DNA from: Amycolatopsis keratiniphila subsp. keratiniphila
GTDB taxonomy: Bacteria; Actinomycetota; Actinomycetes; Mycobacteriales; Pseudonocardiaceae
Reading direction: 5' to 3'
Length of the DNA stretch: 64,000 nt
Assembly: GCF_001620365.2 (NCBI RefSeq)
Contig: NZ_LQMT02000010.1
Span: 307,150 to 371,149 of the forward strand
Part shown: in pieces, positions 21,785-29,417 of the stretch
How the letters are laid out: every line of letters starts with the position of its first letter
Numbering within the stretch: position 1 is the stretch's first letter
Notes under the pieces: model-generated
Seen by the model: the letters and a program-made list of their open reading frames with translations, nothing else
Databases searched by the model: none
Told to the model about the DNA's origin: nothing
Position numbers and translations under genes: made by a program

Positions 21785-21950
21785 CACCTGAGAGTTTCAC
21801 CACCGATGAGGGTGGCTTTCACCTTGGGTGAGGCGCACTTGCGCGCCTGCTTTCCAGAGTGGCCTCGCGTGAAGCGGTAGTGGGTACCTGAGAGATTCCG
21901 GGGAGTTTGCTCCTTCGGTGCCCCACCACGTTCGTGGGGGCTCTCCCGCT
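21785..21950 (-). promoter_or_regulatory. tandem glycine riboswitch
   Basis: Read on the minus strand, two aptamers follow one another. The first (about 21950-21883) has GGGAGAG, GCACCGAAGGAGCAA and TCTCAGGTA. The second (about 21858-21785) has TCTGGAAAG, a shortened middle stem and TCTCAGGTG. These are the conserved parts of gcvT-type glycine aptamers. About 60 nt separate the second aptamer from the gcvP TTG. In that stretch GGGGGAG can pair with the CTCCC beside the Shine-Dalgarno, a possible translational switch. It most likely turns the operon on when glycine is high. Confidence 0.93.
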
Positions 21951-22045
21951 CCAGCTCGACGGCCCTGTCTGAAGTTGTGCGCACACCGTACCTGGCCTGT
22001 TCAGCGCGCGTCTACTCACCGCCGACGACGTCACTTGCGTGCTTG

Positions 22046-22130
22046 GAGCCGTAACTCGCGTGATCAGAGCCGTAACTCGTGAGTTACGCCTTCAATCACG
22101 CGAGTCACGGCTCTGATCACGCGAGTTACG
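22046..22130. repeat. 21-nt repeat-palindrome array, locus 1
   Basis: Units close to GCCGTAACTCGCGTGATCAGA occur twice in one orientation and twice inverted (ATCACGCGAGTTACG), so the whole stretch can fold back on itself. The last copy supplies the TAA stop of the copper-protein gene. Related arrays are at 33470-33575 and 46346-46475. Confidence 0.75.
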
Positions 22131-22500
22131 CGTTCTCCATCATCATCTCGGCGGTGATCGTGCCGCAGAGCTCGGCGCAGCGCCTCATCATGTCGGCCGC
22201 GTCGGCGAGCTCGGCGTCGCCGGTCTTGGCGCACTCGTCGGCGCACATGCGCATCATCTGGGAGGCGAGGCCGCACATCTTCGCGCACATCCGCATCATT
22301 TCGAGGTCGGCGACCATCGCGGAGCAGCGCATCATCATGTCGGCGCACATGCGCGACATGTCCGCGCAGGTCACCATCATCATCCCGAGCTTCGCGCCGC
22401 CCCTCTCCATACAGCGCGTCATCATCTCCTCGCAGCGGACGTGACACTCGTTGCACAGGTCGATGCAGTCACGCATGGCGGTGCTCATCTGCCGGGTCAT
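22126..22500 (-). CDS. Met/Cys-rich four-helix copper-storage-like protein (DUF326/Csp)
   Basis: A 124-residue protein with 14 cysteines (12, 16, 19, 23, 30, 45, 52, 59, 72, 76, 86, 90, 108, 112) and about 27 methionines, arranged with CxxxC and i/i+3/i+7 spacing along four predicted amphipathic helices. This is the pattern of cytosolic copper-storage proteins (Csp3/DUF326), which bind many Cu(I) ions inside a four-helix bundle. There is no signal peptide, so it would act in the cytosol. RBS AGGAGG precedes the ATG. No CsoR or copper pump gene is next to it. Its stop codon lies inside the repeat array. Confidence 0.85.
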   Translation of the reverse strand: MTRQMSTAMRDCIDLCNECHVRCEEMMTRCMERGGAKLGMMMVTCADMSRMCADMMMRCSAMVADLEMMRMCAKMCGLASQMMRMCADECAKTGDAELADAADMMRRCAELCGTITAEMMMENA

Positions 22501-22675
22501 GCTCGGGCCTCCTGGGTGGTCCTGGATGCTGGCTTCGCGTTCTCAGGACTACAGCGCAGGTCAGCGGGTCGCCATCCCAGCCACCGGGACGAGTGACGGT
22601 CAGCCCGGCTCACGGGCTGAAAGACCCCTTCACCGCATGAGACGAGGGGAAAGCGTCCTTCGGCGCCGGCCCGAG

Positions 22676-22728
22676 TACATGAACGCCCCCTTCCTGTACC
22701 TAGGCGCAAGGAAGGGGGCCTTCATGTA
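22676..22728. terminator. hairpin at end of the SDR operon
   Basis: Arms 22676-22695 and 22709-22728 pair over 20 bases with one mismatch around a 13-nt loop. The sequence GGAAGGGGGCCTTCA belongs to the same family as the hairpin at 39954-40000. A further partial palindrome at 22735-22760 resembles the hairpins at 5895 and 29355. The rest of 22501-22763 shows no gene. Confidence 0.6.
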
Positions 22729-22763
22729 CTTCACCGCATTTAGAGGACTGAACGCGCGGAGGG

Positions 22764-23531
22764 TCAGAGCGGGGTGACGTAGGCGCCCGAGATGCCCCCG
22801 TCCACCAGGAACTGCGAAGCGGTGATGAACGAGGCGTCGTCGCTCGCCAGGAACGCGACCGCGGCCGCGATCTCCTCCGGCTCCGCGAACCGCCCGACCG
22901 GCACGTGCACCAGCCGCCGCGCGGCCCGCTCGGGGTCCTTCGCGAACAGTTCCTTGAGCAGCGGCGTGTTCACCGGCCCCGGGCACAGCGCGTTCACCCG
23001 GATGTTCTCCCGCGCGAACTGCACGCCCAGTTCCCGGCTCATCGCCAGCACGCCACCCTTGGACGCGGTGTAGGAGATCTGCGACGTCGCCGCGCCCATC
23101 ACCGCGACGAACGACGCCGTGTTGATGATCGAGCCCTTCCCCTGCCGCTGCATATGCGGCAAGACCGCCTTGCAGCACAGATACACCGACGTCAGGTTGA
23201 CCTTCTGCACCTTCTCCCACGCGTCGATGCCCGTGGTGAGGATCGAGTCGTCCTCGGGCGGCGAGATACCGGCGTTGTTGAACGCGACGTCGACCGAGCC
23301 GAAGGTGTCCACAGTGGTCTGGAACAGGGCCTCGACCTGCTCGGCGTCGGTGACGTCGGCCTGCACGAACAGGCCACCGACCTCGTCGGCCGCGGCCTTC
23401 CCGGTCTCGGCGGAGATGTCGCCGATGACGACCTTCGCGCCTTCGCTCGCCAGCCGCCGCGCGGTGGCGAGACCGATGCCGCTGCTGCCGCCGGTGATGA
23501 CGGCGACACGGCCCTCGAAACGCTGAACCAT
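22764..23531 (-). CDS. SDR-family NAD(P)-dependent alcohol dehydrogenase
   Basis: A 255-residue classical SDR with the cofactor motif TGGSSGIG at residues 13-20, NNAG in the fourth strand, a catalytic Ser region and YTASKGG with the Tyr/Lys pair. It begins two bases after the aldehyde dehydrogenase stop and is the last gene of the gamma-glutamylation operon. From this position I infer that it oxidises an alcohol intermediate to the aldehyde used by its neighbour. The sequence alone would equally allow a generic 3-oxoacyl reductase. Confidence 0.87.
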   Translation of the reverse strand: MVQRFEGRVAVITGGSSGIGLATARRLASEGAKVVIGDISAETGKAAADEVGGLFVQADVTDAEQVEALFQTTVDTFGSVDVAFNNAGISPPEDDSILTTGIDAWEKVQKVNLTSVYLCCKAVLPHMQRQGKGSIINTASFVAVMGAATSQISYTASKGGVLAMSRELGVQFARENIRVNALCPGPVNTPLLKELFAKDPERAARRLVHVPVGRFAEPEEIAAAVAFLASDDASFITASQFLVDGGISGAYVTPL

Positions 23532-23533
23532 TC

Positions 23534-24898
23534 CTATTCCTCCGTGCTGATGAAGACGTTCTTGGTCTCGGTGAAGGCGTCGACGGCGTCCGGGCCGAGC
23601 TCGCGGCCGAGCCCGGACTGCTTGAACCCGCCGAACGGCGTCCAGTACCGGACGGACGAATGCGAGTTGACCGACAGGTTCCCGGCCTCGACACCGCGCG
23701 CGACGCGGAAGGCGCGGCCGACGTCACGGGTCCAGATCGAGCCGGACAGCCCGTACTCGGTCCGGTTGGCCATGGTCACCGCGTCCCCCTCCCCCTCGAA
23801 CGGGACCACGGCGACGACCGGGCCGAAGATCTCCTCGGACGCCAGCGGATGCCGCAGGTCCGGCGGGGTGACGACGGTCGGCGCGAACCAGTACCCGGGG
23901 CCGACGGGCGCGCTGCCCCGGAAGGCGACCGGCGCGGAATCGTCCACATAGGACGACACCTTCGCGTGATGTCCCGCCGAGATCAGCGGGCCCATCTCGG
24001 TGATCTCCAGCCGCGGATCCCCGACGACGACGCCGTTCACCGCGGGTTCCAGCAGCTCCATGAACTTCTCGTACACGCTCGACTGCACCAGGATCAGCGA
24101 CCGCGCGCAGCAGTCCTGCCCGGCGTTGTCGAAGACGCCGTACGGCGCGGTGGCCGCGGCCTTCTCCAGGTCGGCGTCGGCGAACACGATGTTCGCGTTC
24201 TTGCCGCCGAGTTCCAGGGTCACCCGCTTCACCTGTGCGGCGCAGCCCGCCATGATCTGCTTGCCGACCTCGGTGGAGCCGGTGAACACCACCTTCCGCA
24301 CCGCCGGATGATCCACGAAACGCTGACCCACCACGGATCCCTTGCCGGGAAGCACCTGGAAGACGTCTTCGGGGATCCCCGCCTCGCGAGCGAGTTCGCC
24401 GAGGCGGATCGCGGTGAGCGGGGTGAGCTCGGCGGGTTTGAGCACGACGGTGTTCCCGGCGGCGAGCGCGGGCGCGAACCCCCAGCCCGCGATGGGCATC
24501 GGGAAGTTCCACGGCACGATCACCCCGACCACGCCCAGTGGCTCGTGGAACGTCATGTTCACCCCACCGGGAACGGGGATCTGCTTGCCGCTCAGCCGTT
24601 CGGGCGAGGCCGAGTAGTACGTCAGCACGTCGCGGACGTTGCCCGCCTCCCAGCGCGCGTTGCCGATCGTGTGGCCGGCGTTGGCGACCTCCAACGCGGC
24701 GAGATGCTCGATGTCGGCGTCGACGGCGTCGGCGAACCGGCGCAGCAGCCGTGCCCGGTCGCCGGGGGCCACCGCGCGCCAGGCGGGGAACGCCGCGTGC
24801 GCGCGGGCGATGGCCGCGTCGGTCTCCTCGGCCGAGGTCAGCTCGACCGACCTCACCACCTCTTCCGTGGCGGGGTTGATCACCTCGAACGTGGTCAT
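23534..24898 (-). CDS. aldehyde dehydrogenase (PuuC-like)
   Basis: A 454-residue NAD(P)-dependent aldehyde dehydrogenase. The catalytic cysteine is in GQDCC (C263 or C264), the general base is E229 in LELGGKN, and FTGSTEVGK near 205-213 binds the cofactor. The ATG at 24898 overlaps the upstream hydrolase stop in an ATGA. The long open frame upstream of it is a shadow. Its place between a glutamine-synthetase-like gene and a gamma-glutamyl hydrolase suggests the substrate is a gamma-glutamyl aminoaldehyde. Confidence 0.9.
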   Translation of the reverse strand: MTTFEVINPATEEVVRSVELTSAEETDAAIARAHAAFPAWRAVAPGDRARLLRRFADAVDADIEHLAALEVANAGHTIGNARWEAGNVRDVLTYYSASPERLSGKQIPVPGGVNMTFHEPLGVVGVIVPWNFPMPIAGWGFAPALAAGNTVVLKPAELTPLTAIRLGELAREAGIPEDVFQVLPGKGSVVGQRFVDHPAVRKVVFTGSTEVGKQIMAGCAAQVKRVTLELGGKNANIVFADADLEKAAATAPYGVFDNAGQDCCARSLILVQSSVYEKFMELLEPAVNGVVVGDPRLEITEMGPLISAGHHAKVSSYVDDSAPVAFRGSAPVGPGYWFAPTVVTPPDLRHPLASEEIFGPVVAVVPFEGEGDAVTMANRTEYGLSGSIWTRDVGRAFRVARGVEAGNLSVNSHSSVRYWTPFGGFKQSGLGRELGPDAVDAFTETKNVFISTEE

Positions 24899-25608
24899 TC
24901 GCGCTCCTTCGCAGCTTTCACCAGCGCTTCGAAAAGCCTGATGTCGTCGGGATTCTGTTCGGGATGCCATTGGACGCCGAGCACGAACCCGTCGCCGGGC
25001 AGTTCGGCCGCCTCGATGGTCCCGTCGGCGGCCCAGCCGACCGGGACCAGCCCGTCGCCGAGCTTGTCGATCGCCTGATGGTGGTAACACGGCGCCTTGG
25101 TCTCGGCGCCGAGGATCGACGCGACGCGGCTGCCCTCGGCAAGCCTCACCGTAGTGGTGCCGAAGACCCCTGGCGCGGGCTGGTGATCCGCGCTGTCCAC
25201 CGTCTCCGGCAGATGCTGGACGAGCGTGCCGCCCAGCGCGACGCTGAGCACCTGCAGCCCGCGGCACACGCCGAGCACCGGTTTCCCACCGTCCAAAGCG
25301 GACCGCAGCAGGCCGAACTCGAACGCGTCCCGGTTCGGCCGCGTGTACGTCGTCGCGTGCTGCTCCTGCCCGTACCGTGCCGGGTCGACGTCCGCGCCGC
25401 CGACCAGCACGAGACCGTCCACGGCGGACATCAGCCGATCGTGTGCCTCGCTCACCGGCGGCAGCAGGACCGGGATCCCGCCCGCCGCGACGATCCCGTC
25501 GACGTAGACCCGGTGGAGCAACGCCGCTTCGGTCTCCCACACCAGGAACTTCGCGGGTTCCAGATAGGACGTGAGCCCGATCAGGGGCTCAGAGGCGTTC
25601 GAAGCCAC
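24895..25608 (-). CDS. gamma-glutamyl hydrolase, class I amidotransferase fold (PuuD-like)
   Basis: A 237-residue class I glutamine-amidotransferase-like hydrolase. The triad is C115 in GVCRGLQ with H215 and E217 in GVQWHPE, and GLVLVGGADVDPARYG forms the oxyanion side. PuuD-type enzymes release glutamate from gamma-glutamyl-GABA or similar products. The GTG start lies inside the end of the glutamine-synthetase-like gene (20-bp overlap), and the stop overlaps the aldehyde dehydrogenase start. Translation is therefore tightly coupled. Confidence 0.9.
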   Translation of the reverse strand: MASNASEPLIGLTSYLEPAKFLVWETEAALLHRVYVDGIVAAGGIPVLLPPVSEAHDRLMSAVDGLVLVGGADVDPARYGQEQHATTYTRPNRDAFEFGLLRSALDGGKPVLGVCRGLQVLSVALGGTLVQHLPETVDSADHQPAPGVFGTTTVRLAEGSRVASILGAETKAPCYHHQAIDKLGDGLVPVGWAADGTIEAAELPGDGFVLGVQWHPEQNPDDIRLFEALVKAAKERE

Positions 25609-26953
25609 GGATCCTCTCCCAGTCGGTGACGGCGGCGTCGTACGCGGTGAGCTCGACCTTCGCCGCGTTCAGGTAGTGGTCGACGACCTCGTCCCCGAAC
25701 GCGGACCTCGCGAGTGCGCTCCCGTCCAGCAGCGCCGCGGACTCCCGCAGGGTGGTCGGCACGGTCGGCTTGGCGGAACCGTAGGCGTTGCCGTGGAACT
25801 CCGGCTCCAGCTCCAGTTCGTTCTCGATACCGTGCAGCCCGGCCGCGATCAGCGCGGCCACCGCGAGGTACGGGTTCACGTCGCCGCCGGGGACGCGGTT
25901 CTCGGTGCGCAGCGAGTCCCCGTGCCCGACGACGCGGAGCGCGCAGGTGCGGTTGTCCGTGCCCCACGCGACGGCCGTCGGCGCGAAGCTCCCGGGCACG
26001 AACCGCTTGTAGGAGTTGATGTTCGGCGCGAAGAAGTAGGTCAGCTCACGCAGTCCCGCCAGCTGACCGGCGAGGAAGTGCTCCATCAGCGGCGAGAATC
26101 CGCCAGGACCGTCGCCCGCCAGGACGGGCTCGCCCGAGGCGGAGCGCAGGCTGATGTGGATATGACAGGAGTTGCCCTCGCGTTCGTTGTACTTCGCCAT
26201 GAACGTGAGGCTCTTGCCCTCCTGCGCGGCGATCTCCTTGGACCCGGTCTTGTAGACGCTGTGGTTGTCGCAGGTGGTCAGCGCGTCGGCGTAACGGAAC
26301 GCGATCTCGTGCTGGCCGGGATTGCACTCGCCCTTGGCCGACTCGACGTACAGCCCGGCGCCGCCCATGTCGTTGCGGATGCGGCGCAGCAGCGGTTCGA
26401 TCCGGGCGGTGCCGAGCATCGAGTAGTCGACGTTGTACTGGTTGGCCGGGCGAAGGTCCTGATAGCGCTTGTCCCAGGCCGATTCGAAGGTGTCGTCGAA
26501 GACGATGAACTCCAGTTCGGTGCCGACGTAGGCGGCGAGACCGCGTTCGGCGAGCCTGTCGAGCTGGCCGCGCAGGATCTGGCGAGGCGAGGGAGCGACC
26601 GCGCCACCTTGTACCCGTTCGAGGTCGGCGAGGACGAGCGCCGTGCCCTCCTGCCACGGGAGCAGGCGCAGCGTGTCGAAGTCCGGGCGCATGACGAAGT
26701 CGCCGTAGCCGGTCTCCCAGGACGACATCGCGTAGCCGTCGACGGTGTTCATGTCCACATCGACGGCGAGGAGGTAGTTGCACGCTTCGGTGGCGTGCTC
26801 GACGACCTCGTTGAGGAAGTACTCGGCGGCGCAGCGTTTGCCTTGCAGCCTGCCCTGCATGTCGGTGATCGCCACCAGCACCGTGTCGACGGTGCCGTCC
26901 TCGACCAGTTCCCGGAGCCGATCCAGCGTGAGCATGCCGCGCCTGTTCGCCAT
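25589..26953 (-). CDS. glutamine-synthetase-like gamma-glutamylamine ligase
   Basis: A 454-residue GS-fold ATP-dependent ligase, shorter at the N-terminus than GlnA and lacking the adenylylation tyrosine loop. It keeps the ATP/glutamate-site segments NSCHIHISLRS and PTAVAWGTDNRTCALRV. In this group (PuuA, GlnA3, GlnA4) the enzyme joins glutamate to polyamines or ethanolamine as the first catabolic step. The ATG at 26953 is used because AGGTGAGG precedes it. An in-frame GTG three codons earlier has no ribosome binding site. It heads a four-gene operon. Confidence 0.9.
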   Translation of the reverse strand: MANRRGMLTLDRLRELVEDGTVDTVLVAITDMQGRLQGKRCAAEYFLNEVVEHATEACNYLLAVDVDMNTVDGYAMSSWETGYGDFVMRPDFDTLRLLPWQEGTALVLADLERVQGGAVAPSPRQILRGQLDRLAERGLAAYVGTELEFIVFDDTFESAWDKRYQDLRPANQYNVDYSMLGTARIEPLLRRIRNDMGGAGLYVESAKGECNPGQHEIAFRYADALTTCDNHSVYKTGSKEIAAQEGKSLTFMAKYNEREGNSCHIHISLRSASGEPVLAGDGPGGFSPLMEHFLAGQLAGLRELTYFFAPNINSYKRFVPGSFAPTAVAWGTDNRTCALRVVGHGDSLRTENRVPGGDVNPYLAVAALIAAGLHGIENELELEPEFHGNAYGSAKPTVPTTLRESAALLDGSALARSAFGDEVVDHYLNAAKVELTAYDAAVTDWERIRGFERL

Positions 26954-27010
26954 CAGCCTCACCTAAAGGTTCGAAGCGGTACCTTTGCGGCTTCTTCCTA
27001 CCGGGTCGAC

Positions 27011-27044
27011 CGAACCAGGTCAACTCGACCAATGGTCTGGTTCG
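27011..27044. promoter_or_regulatory. inverted repeat upstream of the gamma-glutamylation operon
   Basis: CGAACCAG (27011-27018) is matched by CTGGTTCG (27037-27044) with an 18-bp spacer, some 60 bp before the ligase start in the divergent intergenic region. It could be a regulator site. No cognate regulator gene is adjacent. The remaining bases up to 27181 hold only the GAGGTGAGAAGG ribosome binding site of the stress-protein gene. Confidence 0.35.
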
Positions 27045-27181
27045 TTATCCATTGTGCACCGTAGTTGATCCCTGGGCGGATTGTCTGCGATGCCCGGCTG
27101 AGAAGATGCTGTGAATCCCGCCGCACCGGGAGGAGATCCGCGCATCCGGGACGTTGTACGGATCAAGAGAGGTGAGAAGGA

Positions 27182-27706
27182 ATGACACAGGCATTCACGC
27201 AGCAGACCACGTTCACCGAGCCCCAGGGGCGGGCTCAGCTCCCGACGATGCCCAGTGGGTGGCCGATCGGCTCGTACGAGTCGTACTCCGAAGCGCAGCG
27301 TGCCGTCGACCACCTCGCGGGAACGGACTTCCCGATCACGGACGTCACGATCGTCGGTGTCGAGCCGATCCTGGTGGAGCGCATCGCCGGACGCATGGGC
27401 TGGAGCAAGGTGCTGACCAGCTCGGCGCTGTCCGGCGCGATGTTCGGTGTGTTCCTCGGGCTCGTGCTGAGCCTGCTGAACCCCGGCGCCGGGCTGGTGC
27501 CGATCATCGTCGGCCTCGTCGGCGGTATCGGGTTCAACCTGCTGTTCGGCGCGCTGGGGTACGCGTCGTCGAAGAACAAGCGAGGGTTCATCTCGCAGAG
27601 CCAGCTGGTCGCCCGGCGTTACGACGTCCTGGCCCAGCCGCGCAACGCCGAGAAGGGCCGCGCCCTGCTGGCCGACCTGGCCGCCAGGAGCGCGTTCAAC
27701 CACTGA
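27182..27706 (+). CDS. general-stress-protein-17M-like membrane protein
   Basis: A 174-residue protein with an N-terminal Yflt/GSP17M domain (about 25-90, from GSYESYSEAQRAVDHLAGTDF to VTIVGVEP) and two glycine-rich membrane helices (about 80-115). This family is induced by general stress in Gram-positive bacteria and has no known enzymatic role. Its ATG follows a strong GAGAAGGA site. The gene is monocistronic and followed by a strong terminator. Confidence 0.85.
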   Translation: MTQAFTQQTTFTEPQGRAQLPTMPSGWPIGSYESYSEAQRAVDHLAGTDFPITDVTIVGVEPILVERIAGRMGWSKVLTSSALSGAMFGVFLGLVLSLLNPGAGLVPIIVGLVGGIGFNLLFGALGYASSKNKRGFISQSQLVARRYDVLAQPRNAEKGRALLADLAARSAFNH

Positions 27707-27717
27707 GCCTCACCCCA

Positions 27718-27754
27718 CGCGAGCCGGCACCTCTCCACGAGGTGCCGGCTCGCG
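27718..27754. terminator. strong hairpin between convergent genes
   Basis: Arms 27718-27733 and 27739-27754 are perfectly complementary over 16 bases with a 5-nt TCCAC loop. It lies between the stress-protein stop and the stop of the convergent aspartyl-tRNA synthetase. Confidence 0.85.
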
Positions 27755-27758
27755 GCTT

Positions 27759-29012
27759 TCACGGGGTCAGCCGGTGCAGGTCGCGCGGGAAGAGCGTCGC
27801 CTGCCGGACGTTGGGCAGCCCGAGCAACCGGGCGGTCCAGCGTTCGAGCCCGAGCGCGAACCCGCCGTGCGGCGGCATCCCGTGTGCGAAGACCGCCAGG
27901 TGGTCCCGGTACGGCTCGGCGGATTCCCCGCGTGCGGCCAGCGCGGCGAGGTAATCCGCGTGCCGGTGCAGCCGCTGCCCGCCGGTCACCAGTTCCAGCC
28001 CGCGGAAGAGCAGGTCGAAACTGTTCGAGTACTCGGGCCGCCCCGGGTCCGGATGCGTGTAGAACGGCCGCTTCGCCATCGGATACCCGGTGACGAACAG
28101 GAATTCCGATCCGTGTTCGCGCAGCGCCCAGTCCGAAAGCAGCCGCTCGTGCGCGGGCGCGAGGTCGGGCTCACCACGCGGGTCTTCGCCCGACAGCCGC
28201 GCGACCAGTTCCTGAGCCTCCGCGAAATGGATCTCCGGGATTTCCCCGGGCACCTCGACGCCCGCTTCCGGAACCGCGGCGGCCATGCCCGCGATCGCCT
28301 CCCGCAACACCGCCATGACGTCGCGATGGTCGCTGATGAAGCCCAGTTCGGCGTCGAGGCTCGTGTACTGCGCGAGATGCCGCGCGGTGTCGTGCGGTTC
28401 TGCGCGAAAGACCGGGCCGACCTCGTAGACCCGCTCGAAGACCCCGACCAGCGCCTGTTTGTAGAACTGCGGAGACTGCGCCAGAAAAGCCCTCCGGCCG
28501 AAATAGTCGATACCGAAGACGTTCGCGCCGGACTCCGTGGCCGACGAGACGATCTTGGGTGTGTGGATTTCGGTGAACCCGAGCCCGTCCAACGCCGACC
28601 GGAACCCGGCGACGCTCGCGGCCGCGATCGCGAAGACCTCTTTCAGCCGCGGATGCCGCAGCGCGACGGCGGCGTTGTCCAGCACCGTGGGCAACGCGGC
28701 GGCCGGCGACGGACGGTAGAGCTCGAACGGCGGCGGCTGGGCGGGTTCGGAAAGCAGGCCGACGGACGGTTCGGTCAGTTCCAGCCCGCCCGGCGCCTGA
28801 GGGTTCGCGGTGACGAGACCCTCGACTTCGACGACGGTCTCCTCCGGCGGGCCACCGGGTTCGGCGAGAACCACTTGGGCGAGCCCGGAGCGGTCCCGGA
28901 TCACCAGGAAGGTGATGGTTTTCAGGCGGCGCCGGCGGTGCACCCAGCCGGCGATACGGACACGGCCGCCGACGTGCCGGGGCAGGTCGGCGGCGAGGAC
29001 ACGCGAGATCAT
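27759..29012 (-). CDS. archaeal-type aspartate--tRNA(Asp/Asn) ligase
   Basis: A 417-residue class IIb aminoacyl-tRNA synthetase. An N-terminal OB-fold anticodon domain (about 1-100, VRIAGWVHRRRRLKTITFLVIRD) is followed by a catalytic domain with motif 2 VFRAEPHDTARHLAQYTSLD and motif 3 GGFALGLERWTARLLG. It lacks the GAD insertion of bacterial AspS (about 590 residues) and matches the shorter archaeal AspRS2 type, which is often non-discriminating and charges tRNA-Asn with aspartate for GatCAB. The ATG at 29012 follows GGAG. The longer open frame is T-box leader. A bacterial aspS elsewhere is expected, which would make this a second enzyme. Confidence 0.88.
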   Translation of the reverse strand: MISRVLAADLPRHVGGRVRIAGWVHRRRRLKTITFLVIRDRSGLAQVVLAEPGGPPEETVVEVEGLVTANPQAPGGLELTEPSVGLLSEPAQPPPFELYRPSPAAALPTVLDNAAVALRHPRLKEVFAIAAASVAGFRSALDGLGFTEIHTPKIVSSATESGANVFGIDYFGRRAFLAQSPQFYKQALVGVFERVYEVGPVFRAEPHDTARHLAQYTSLDAELGFISDHRDVMAVLREAIAGMAAAVPEAGVEVPGEIPEIHFAEAQELVARLSGEDPRGEPDLAPAHERLLSDWALREHGSEFLFVTGYPMAKRPFYTHPDPGRPEYSNSFDLLFRGLELVTGGQRLHRHADYLAALAARGESAEPYRDHLAVFAHGMPPHGGFALGLERWTARLLGLPNVRQATLFPRDLHRLTP

Positions 29013-29034
29013 CACAACTCCAGTACGGATGTGC

Positions 29035-29272
29035 GCGACCCCTTGGGAGTGCGGGCGAGAAGGGAACTCGCGGTGCCACCGCACTTTCGCCGCCGCCGAA
29101 ACGGCGGCCTCGAAGACCCGTGACGTGGGCCGGACGGCGGGGCATGGGGCGCGGGCGCCGTTCCTCCCCGCACTCGGGAGGGTCTTCGCCGAAAGACGCG
29201 AGGCCGCTTTCCCAGCTACCGGCGGCTCTCTTGGCTCGCGTGCCCTCTCGGCTACTCGTCTCCGTCAGCGCG
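29035..29272 (-). promoter_or_regulatory. T-box leader, candidate GAC (Asp) specifier
   Basis: On the minus strand, stem I spans about 29272-29169. It has base helix CGCGCT/AGTGCG, an AGTA S-turn at 29256-29253 opposite GAAGACCC, helix GCCGAGAG/CTTTCGGC, and an apical CAAGAGAGCC...GGTAGCTGGGAAAGC typical of T-box distal loops. The triplet opposite the S-turn is GAC (29184-29182), an Asp codon. The T-box core GGTGGCACCGCG is at 29080-29069, and its TGGC can pair with a tRNA ending GCCA, as for tRNA-Asp. No T-run terminator follows. CACTCC could instead sequester the GGAG of the start, suggesting translational control. Confidence 0.82.
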
Positions 29273-29311
29273 TTGCCCCGGAGGTTACGTCCCCTTCGGT
29301 ACTTCCCGCAT

Positions 29312-29378
29312 CCGCATTTCGTCCTCTGAATGCGGTCGTTGGCATCGCGAACCACCGCATTCAGAGGACGAAACGCGG
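29312..29378. terminator. double hairpin after the HAAS gene
   Basis: Two 24-nt copies (29312-29335 and 29355-29378) of a CCGCATTTCGTCCTCTGAATGCGG-type element are inverted with one mismatch, so they can pair with each other, and the first can also fold alone. It follows the HAAS gene stop and precedes the T-box. A single copy lies at 5895-5916. Confidence 0.65.
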
Positions 29379-29417
29379 GTGGAGGCGGCCCCCGGCGTCC
29401 GCCTCCACCCGGGCCAC

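Noticed and set aside
21723..21803. N-terminal extension of gcvP through the riboswitch
   Set aside because: The region is the glycine riboswitch expression platform. The TTG at 21722 has the proper Shine-Dalgarno, and family members begin there.
22046..22130. CRISPR array
   Set aside because: Repeats are about 21 nt with no unique spacers of 30-40 nt, the orientation flips within the array, and no cas genes are present.
29013..29084. 24-codon N-terminal extension of the aspartyl-tRNA synthetase
   Set aside because: This stretch is the end of the T-box leader with its own structure. The family's first residues match a start at 29012, behind GGAG.
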